Source: Dipteronia dyeriana (lineage: Eukaryota > Streptophyta > Magnoliopsida > Sapindales > Sapindaceae). From it: 64,000 bases of DNA. The first letter of the stretch is position 1; every line of letters begins with the position of its first letter. Both the position numbers and the translations under genes were made by a program. The notes beneath the pieces are model-generated. The model was given only the letters and a program-made list of their open reading frames with translations. It was not told the DNA's origin and did not search any database. Positions 57,311-64,000 of the stretch are shown one piece after another. The stretch lies in assembly GCA_032871835.1 (NCBI GenBank), contig CM065299.1, positions 47,256,706 through 47,320,705 on the forward strand. Reading direction: 5' to 3'.

Positions 57311-57650
57311 TTATACTTTTACACTCAGACCCTTATTGGGGGTGGTAGTCCGACCAAGGCATAAGAAGAGCTATCAAACTATATCCTGGTCTCGAGATCT
57401 ATATGGCAAATATGCTCTTACACTCAGACCCTTCTTTGGGGTGGTAGCCCGACCAAGGCATCAGAGGGCTATCAAGCTATATCCTGGTCTCGAGATCTGG
57501 ATGGCAACTATGCTCTTACACTCAGACCCTTTTTAGGGGTAGTAGCCCGACCAAGGCATCAAGAGGGCTATCAAGCTATATCCTGGTCTCGAGATCTGGA
57601 TGGTAACTATGCTCTTACACTCAGACCCTTCTTGGCGAAGGATGGTGCCC
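57311..57650 (-). repeat. Tandem repeat of ~99 bp, three units plus a partial
   Basis: The marker CACTCAGACC starts at 57322, 57421, 57519 and 57618, giving periods of 99, 98 and 99. Units share GACCAAGGCAT and CTATATCCTGGTCTCGAGATC. The array follows integrase in the element's untranslated 3' region, a place where Tat elements often carry tandem repeats. Confidence 0.95.
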
Positions 57651-57859
57651 GGCCAAGGCATCAAGGATAATGAAGGGGCTTTCCCAACTGATCTCAGGTC
57701 TTGAGGTGGTTATGGAAAACTTGCTAGTGGAGAACTTACTTGGAGAAACTAACAGCTAATGACGAATACAATCAGAGATGAAGAATTTAACATCAAAATT
57801 TATTGATGATCAAAATGATGTACATTATTGTTGAGAATTTTACTGAAACGTAAATGGAG

Positions 57860-58990
57860 GTAGTCTGCTTAAGAGTCCCCTGCCTAGGGGTAGAATTTCC
57901 TCAAGTGATCAGCATTCCAGGTGTGGTCGATGAGTTGACCATCCATATCTTCTAGCTTGTAGGCCTCATTGTGGATCACCATCTTTACCAATTATGGTCA
58001 TTCCCAGTTAGGTCCTAAGACTCCATCCGACCTTTTTCGGGTGTTCAGGGTCACTTTTCTGAGAACCAAATCTCCCTCCTTGAAATTTTAGGCTCTGATC
58101 CTTCTGTAGAAATACCTGGCTATCTTGCTCTGGTATACTGCTACTTTCTTAGCTATTTGGTCATGTTTCTCCTCTAGGAGATCTAGATTAGCTCGGAGCT
58201 TGACCTCGTTGCTCTCAGGTTCAAAGTGTTGTACCTTGAATGAGATCAATTTATGCTCGATGGGAAGGACTGCTTAAACCCCAAAGGCTAGGGAGCAGGG
58301 TGTCTCTCCGGTAGCTGTTCTCTTTATAGTCCATTATGCCCAGAGAACCTCAGGAAGCTCTTCGGCCCATTTTCCTTTCTTATGCTATAATTTGCTCTTC
58401 AACAGCTTCTTGATAGTATTGTTGGTGGATTCCACCAGCCCATTAGTCTGAGGGTGGGCTACTGAAGCGAACCTAAGGTTGATTCCCAAACCTTCACAAA
58501 AGTTCTTGAATCGGGCATTGTCAAACTGTTTGCCTACGCCGGCTATAATGATGAATGGAGTCCCAAACCTACAAACCACGTTGGTTTTGATGAACCTTGT
58601 TGTGTTTCTTCCAAAATTTGGGAGAGGGGTCCTGCCTCGACCCACCATGAAAAATAGTCGATTTCCACGATAGCATGCTTAGCTTGCTTATAAGTGGTAG
58701 GAAGAGGTCTGATCAGGTCGACCCCCCATATGGAAAAGGGGTAGGGTGAACTGAGAGATAGATGACAATCGCTCTAACGGTAGGTGACTCAAGTTCGAGG
58801 TCCTCTGGCACGGTTTACAAGATCATATAAAACTCTTTACATCTTGGTGGATAGTTGGTCAGTAATATCCTATACGGGGCACTTGATATGCTGAAGCCTC
58901 CCCACCAACGTGGTTCCCGCAGTCCCCAGAATGGACCTCTCTTAACACCCAACTGGCATCGTTCAGATGAAAACAACGAAGCAAGGGAAG
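57860..58990 (-). pseudogene. pol: Element G integrase
   Basis: A zinc-binding H2C2 region (VHSGDCGNHVGG near 58890-58930, CKPCQRTS near 58790-58815) precedes the core. The core has WGVDLIRPLP (58700-58725), FGTPFIIIAGVGKQFDN and VAHPQTNGLVESTN (58648-58385), giving Asp, Asp and Glu. The C-terminal part reads FKEGDLVLRKV, MDGQLIDHTWNADHLRKF and ends near 57890. Stops interrupt at several places, including in FGV-stop-AVLP near 58276. Confidence 0.87.
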
Positions 58991-58999
58991 GGATTTCCC

Positions 59000-60060
59000 T
59001 CTCCGGTAGAGGTACCTGTCAATCAGGCAATACCGAGCTGACTATCTTTTAACCTTTTGGGCTTGGTCGGGGTCCTCGGGAAGCTTTCCCTCATGGAGGT
59101 AATTAGCTATTGGGTCCATCCAATGGGGGAGCTAATCCACAGGATAGATTTCCATGGCGGTTGTTATGCTCGATCGGGAGATCACCTGGAGAGGTAATCC
59201 CTTGGGAAGAGCTTATCCTCCATTTACAACTATCTTTGCTAAGATGTCCGTCCGATGGCTTTGCTGTCGGGGTATCTGCTAGATCCGGAATCCCTTGAAC
59301 CTCTCTATCAGTTGCTGGACCAGCTTTAGGAATGCTATCATATTTTCACCCTTGGATTGGTAAAGTCCTGTAGCTTGGTTGGCAATGAGTAGTGAGTCAC
59401 TCTTGACATGCACATAATCAGCCCCAAGCTGGATGGCGACCTTTATTCAGGTTATGAGAGTTTCGTACTCGGCTTCATTATTGGTTGCTTGAATTTCAAA
59501 CTTGAAACAGTGGCAACACTCTATCTTTTTCAGGATCGATCAGGACTATGTCGGCACATCCCCCTGTCTGCCCAGATGCCCCATCAGTGTAAAGGGTCTA
59601 AGCTTTACAGTCTTCCGACAAATTGTTTCCTTTTCAAAGTTTCTCAGGAGCTGGATCTAGTGTTACCGACGTCCCTTCACTCGAGAGGGCTGAGAACTCA
59701 ACTATGAAGTATGCCAAAGCTTGAGCCTTGATCGTTGTTCAAGACTTGTACTTCATATCAAACTGGGAGAGCTTTAAAGCCCACAGGATAAGCCTCCCAG
59801 ATATATCCAGCTCCTGTAAGAACTGGCGAAGAGGTTGGTCTGTTACCACTGCCACTGTATAAGCTTGAAAATAAGGATGGAACTTTCTAGTCGAGTTAAC
59901 CAAGGCGAGGGCGAGCTTCTCAAGGAAGAGGTAGTTCTTCTCGGGCTTGGATAACGTGTGTTGACATAGTAGATAGGTCACTGGATCCCATCTCCACACT
60001 CCTTAACCAAAGCCCCACTTACTACCATTTCTGATACTGCTAGATACATATGTAATTCTT
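59000..60060 (-). pseudogene. pol: Element G RNase H and archaeal-type RNase H
   Basis: 59999-59739 carries LSKPEKNYLFLEKLALAL and VTDQPLRQFLQELDISGRL of the Ty3 RNase H. The second, archaeal-type RNase H is at about 59500-59290: ATNNEAEYE, QLGADYVHVKSDSLLIANQ and GLYQSKGENMIAFLKLVQQL, broken by a stop. The pair is characteristic of Tat/Ogre elements. Confidence 0.87.
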
Positions 60061-60089
60061 CCCCTGGCATTGGTTTAACTACCATCGGT

Positions 60090-60880
60090 GAGTTGGCAAG
60101 GTACTCCTTCAAGTCCTGGAAAGCTCGCTCGTTGTCCTTGTCCCATTTCATGTTCCTCCCCTATTTGATGGCTTTGAAGAAGGAAAGACACTTATCTGTG
60201 GAGCGCGAGATGAACCTGTTAAGCGCTGTTATACGCCCTATTAACACTTGGACTTGTTTGAGAGTGGTAGGAGAATCTAGGTTCAGGATAGCTTGGATCC
60301 TTTTGGGATTTGCCTCAATTCCTATTTCATTCACCATGGAGCCCAAGAACTTCCCCGCAGTTACACCGAAAGCACATTTAGTGGGATTCAACCGCATCTG
60401 GTTTTCCCTTAGTATCTGGAAGGTCCTACGGATATGATCGTAGTGTTCTTCTATTTCTCTGGATTTGGTGATCATATCATCTATGTACACCTCCATCGTC
60501 TTTCCTATCTCTAGCTTGAATAGACGGTTAACCAGTCGCTGGTAGGTAGCGTCTGCGTTCTTAAGGCCGAAAGGCATCACCTTGTAACAATACAGACCCT
60601 ACCCCGTGATGAAGCTAGTCTTGTCTTGATCAGCGGGGTGCATAATGATCTGGTTGTAACCTGAGAACACGTCCATGAAGCTAAAAAGCTTGTTTCCAGC
60701 CGTAGAGTCTACCAGCTGGTCGATTTTTGGTAAAGGGAAGTTGTCCTTTGGACACGCCCGGTTGAGGTCGGTGTAGTCGACACACATATGCCACTTCCCG
60801 TTTTCCTTTGTGACCGTGACCACGTCGGTGATCCATTTGGGGTAGCAAACTTATCTAATAAAGCCTGTTCTAATCAACTT
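60090..60880 (-). pseudogene. pol: Element G reverse transcriptase
   Basis: 60823-60599: GKWHMCVDYTDLNRACPKDN, LPKIDQLVDSTAG and FMDVFSGYNQIIMHPADQ. 60580-60161: MPFGLKNADATYQRLVN, EVYIDDMITKS with YIDD at 60476-60487, KCAFGVTAGKFLG, and LIGRITALNRFISRSTDKC. A stop at 60599 and a frame change separate the two stretches. Catalytic residues are intact, unlike F'. Confidence 0.92.
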
Positions 60881-61740
60881 ATCCCTTTCCTTTTAAACCG
60901 TAGCATTTTTTTCGACGTTAAAGTGACGCCTTTTTGTTTAACGGGCTTGAAGGTTGGATCCACTACTAATCGGTTAGCAGCCAATGATATCAGGATCCCA
61001 GGCATTTCATCATGACTCCAAGTGAAAATGTCACTAAACTTTCGGAGAAGCCCGATCAAACCTTCATTCACCCTTGGCTCGAGGGTAGCCCTAACCTTGA
61101 CAACCTTGGAGGGATCGTCACTTCTGATAGGTATCTCTTCTAGCCTGTCCGCTGGGTGCCCGCTAGCCCATTCTCTGCTCTGTTCTTCCTCTTCCAGTAC
61201 CAAGGGGTAATCCTCTGGATGATCGACATGCTCTATATCTTCCAGGGTTATTACTGGTGCTTCCATATCTTGGATTATCGTAACTTGCGCGAGCTATTTA
61301 GCCAAAGTTGTTGGATTGGGAGACACTACATAGCATTTTCTAGCTGTTTGGTGGTCACCACACACCTCCCCTACCTTATCCCCCACTAGAAACTGTAAGA
61401 CATTATGATAGATGGACAGGACCCCCTTTAAGGATGACGGGAAAGGTCTTCCTAGTATCGCGTTGTAGGCCGATAGAGTGTCAACCACAATGAAATATGT
61501 CATAATATTCTATTATAGGGGTGTGGTTCCGGCGATCACTAGAAGGATCTTTGACCTCACTGGTATAATTGAATCCCCAGTGAAGCCATATAGTGGGGTT
61601 GAGCAGCTATTGTAGCACCAATGCTTCAAATTCAGTTTCTCCAAGGTATCTTTAAAGAGGATATCTATGTTGCTGCCTGTGTCGACGAGCACGCGGTAGA
61701 CCACACAATTGGCAATTTGTACCGTGAACACCATACGGTC
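60874..61740 (-). pseudogene. pol: Element G protease and protease-RT linker
   Basis: 61734-61513 includes VQIANCVVYRVLVDTGSNIDIL, the retropepsin-like Asp-Thr-Gly site, intact. 61503-61294 has the C-terminal YNAILGRPFPSSLKGVLSIY. The linker (61266-60874) is acidic, then has KVRATLEPRVNEGLIGLL and DEMPGILISLAANRL, leading into RT. Confidence 0.88.
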
Positions 61741-61749
61741 ATCATGTGG

Positions 61750-63300
61750 CTATACAGTGTTGTAGACATCGACTACAGTGAATACAATCTGGGTTGTCTG
61801 AGATGGGCTAGCCGGGCTTTGTCGAACTTGTAGATACCTCGGCCTTCATCAACTCGAGGGACCTTCCTCGCATGATTTTTCCTGGTGTTATTGGAGGTGC
61901 CAGCTAGGGTGGGTCCCCCACTGATGGTGTGTATCACCTGGATTTGTTACATCAAATCCTTCTACTCCCTCTTCTTCTTCTAAGTTTGGTCACATATCTC
62001 TGTTTGCACGGCTTTTCCAATCTGTATGTTGTCTCTGACCTGCTGGAAGAATTCTATCAAACATCCTCCCCTTATCAGAGCCTCAATCTGGTTACGCAGG
62101 TTGTATTACTCTGAAGTATTGTGCCCCACGTCTCATGAAAGTCGCAGTACTTGTACCTTTTTCTCTTGTCTGTTGGGACTTTCATGGGTGCAGGCTTCTA
62201 GAGTAGCCCCTTTATCCCGGATGGCGAGGTAGATTGTTTCCCGAGATGCATTCAAATAGGTGTAATGATCATATCCTCTTTCATCTCTTGTAACGGGGGC
62301 TAACGTCCTAGAGAAGGTGAAGCTCGTGAAGAGGTTCGTCTTGCAGGATACCTCAATAGCCTAGGTTGGGAAACGGGTACTCGATACATCGACCTGTTGG
62401 GAGGATTGTTTTAGTTTTTCAGAGCCGGCTCAGGTTTGAGAGCCTCCTTTCTCTAGCGTTTTGCTACTCTCATGTCGTCATGCTCCATTTTTACCTTGAG
62501 CTGTTCGTCTATTTTGACCTACTTAAGAGCCCGGTCATAGGTCTCTGAAGGTCGCTTGGCGAATGATCGAAAGAGCTTGTCTGCCTACAGGTTCCACCAG
62601 AAATTGGCAAGGGTCTCATTCTCTACAAAGACTCCCATCTTGATGACTTCCTAGTGAAAAAATTCCACATACGATCGTAGTGTTTCATCCCATTCCTGAA
62701 TCACATATTGAAAGTGTATGGGATCCTTTGGACCCGGTTTGATCCCTTGGAATTATGAGCAGAAGTCGGTTTATAGCTTCGTGAAGAAATCTATGCTACC
62801 AGTGGGCAATTTCTTGAACCAAGTTTTTGTGTAGTCAATCAGAGTGGATGGGAACATCCTACATATGGCGGCCCTGGTTGCATTCTAGACTTCCATTTGC
62901 TGGACGAAGCCCTCCAGGTGGCTCAAGGGGCCCTCTGTGTCAAAGAACTTGTCTGCCGACATTTTGAATTTCAGTGGGAGCTCAGCCTACCGGATACTTC
63001 TGGTGAAAGGAGCATTAATTTCATTCAAGGGATCCTTCTTGACCTCATTATGCTTTCCCTTCTTTATCTGTTAGATCTCTTTCTGTAGCTTCACCAGTTG
63101 ATCCCCCAGACGCTTGTTCCCGGGTTTCTTTAAGTTGACCTTGGACTCCTCACTGTCGGATCCCTCTGATGAACTGGCGATCTCCACCTAGTTTTCTCTA
63201 TAAGCGGGATCTACCCAGGGCTTTGCTGGCTACCTTCTTCTCTAACCTAGTTTTCCCTTCTTAAAGCCACCGGGTAGGGAGCCTCTCGCTGCTCTCGAGG
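61750..63300 (-). pseudogene. gag: Element G gag, decayed
   Basis: Collinear at nucleotide level with the gag of F (47970-49260), including the segments for the gag core (about 62570-62960) and the knuckle (about 62120-62160). No long open stretch survives. Confidence 0.75.
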
Positions 63301-63810
63301 CAGGGCGTCCGCTGCAGATTTGACCAGCCTGGGTTGATAACATGATGGTCGGCCAGGCACCGGGGGCATGGGCCCGAGACTTTCCCAGATTGAGGGTTAA
63401 GGCCCTGTCCTATCGCAAACTGGCTCCGACGGGAAAGGCCCTATCAGTCAAAGGCTGGCTGCCTAGCTCCGAGCCTGCTCGACTCTTTCTGAGTGTTGGG
63501 ATTTCCTGGATGGACTACGATGCCCTCCGCGAGCAGGCGAAGGTAGACATTCTCCATGAAGGGCGCTGCCTGTTGATCGAGCATGGTCTAGTTTATTATA
63601 GGAGGGCCAGAAGCTCGCGCAACGGTTGGCTGGACCGAAGTTTGGCTACAGTGCCTGGATTTCCTTCCTTTCCTTAGAGCCTTTCGTGTCAATGCAGTAG
63701 AAGGTTGTCCCGATGCCTCAGGCTGTCCCTGGGAGGATCAGAGCCTCATAATTCCTGTATAACGATGAACACGTAAAATTTTAGTTTGGTTAGTTGGGTG
63801 TGGGTGTTCC

Positions 63811-64000
63811 AAAAAGTGTTAACGGAAAATTTACTTGGTGTGAGGAATTCCAGTTAACACCCTCGAGACTACTACCGGGGAGGTGGTTGCCCGGGGATGG
63901 TACCTTCGGTACCTAGTTTAATCGAACAACAGTGGATGTTTAAAGCAGATGTTAATACAATGAGAAAGAGAACATAATGCTTTAATTATCAATTTCATAT
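63811..64000 (-). repeat. Element G 5' LTR (partial, cut by window edge)
   Basis: It matches the first ~180 bases of the F LTR (49820-50000): GTTAACG, TTAACACCCTCGAGAC and GTACCT segments. The primer-site bases between LTR and leader appear deleted in G. Confidence 0.8.

Larger units (their letters stand above)
57311..64000 (-). mobile_element. Element G: Tat-type Ty3, minus strand, nearly complete internal region
   Basis: Minus-strand order: 5' LTR (cut by window edge), gag, protease, RT, RNase H, archaeal-type RNase H, integrase, non-coding tail and tandem repeats. RT before integrase is the Ty3 order, and two RNase H domains mark the Tat clade. It is truncated at 57311 by the B4 LTR, so the 3' LTR is missing. 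All domains have stops or frameshifts. Confidence 0.9.

Noticed and set aside
57311..57650. CRISPR-like array
   Set aside because: The units are contiguous 99-bp tandem repeats without spacers, in a plant retrotransposon.
63342..63677. 111-codon plus-strand open frame near the window end
   Set aside because: It lies in the gag/leader region of minus-strand element G, with no recognisable motif; the GC-rich sequence favours chance open frames.

Overview
The window is plant nuclear DNA, almost certainly from a flowering plant with a large genome. Nearly all of it is long-terminal-repeat (LTR) retrotransposon sequence, nested and broken. I found no intact host gene, no structural RNA gene and no bacterial signal. 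Lineages were assigned from protein motifs and LTR termini read by eye: Ty1/Copia of the SIRE type (LTRs of 2.2-2.7 kb), Ty1/Copia resembling the Angela lineage (LTRs of about 2.2-2.5 kb starting TGTTGGGATTATGCTC or close to it), and Ty3/Gypsy of the Tat type (two RNase H domains). The host species cannot be named from this evidence.

Layout. 1-9592: SIRE element A (+), with 5' LTR cut by the window edge, gag lacking its N-terminal half, pol in one frame with point stops, and a complete 2228-bp 3' LTR. 9593-13339: the 3' part of a Tat-like Ty3 element (X) with an extra gene antisense to its LTR. 13340-16111: decayed Angela-like pol (C, +). 16112-27961: two Angela-like 3' halves facing away from each other (B1 -, B2 +), forming an inverted repeat with arms of about 3.9 kb; a SIRE solo LTR with target duplication GTATA splits the B1 reverse transcriptase at its YVDD codons. 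27962-34896: SIRE element D (-), gag to RNase H plus a truncated 5' LTR. 34897-36113: Angela-like LTR fragment (B3). 36114-47088: element E (-), a non-autonomous SIRE derivative that keeps LTRs, PBS, PPT and gag but has lost pol and carries an extra gene in the env-like position; a SIRE solo LTR (+, target duplication TACTA) is nested in it. 47089-53070: two Tat elements (F, F', both -), F apparently inserted in F'. 53071-57310: an unclassified LTR-like block (H) and the 5' LTR, PBS and leader of a further Angela-like element (B4, -). 57311-64000: Tat element G (-), with gag, protease, RT, RNase H, archaeal-type RNase H, integrase and a 99-bp tandem repeat; its 5' LTR runs off the window.

How the genes work together. 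When active, each element copied itself by transcription from its 5' LTR, tRNA-primed reverse transcription and integration. Every pol here has stops, frameshifts, deletions or lost catalytic residues, so no element is autonomous. E, with PBS, PPT, LTR and gag recognisable but no pol, looks like one that was mobilised in trans.

The features most worth follow-up are: E with its extra gene; the antisense gene in X; the inverted B1/B2 pair; and a shared LTR promoter layout in the SIRE elements, where paired hairpins (often around a CACGTG G-box) lie just upstream of the TATA box. In D that position holds an unrelated GC-rich hairpin cluster, and in E the promoter block is tandemly duplicated.
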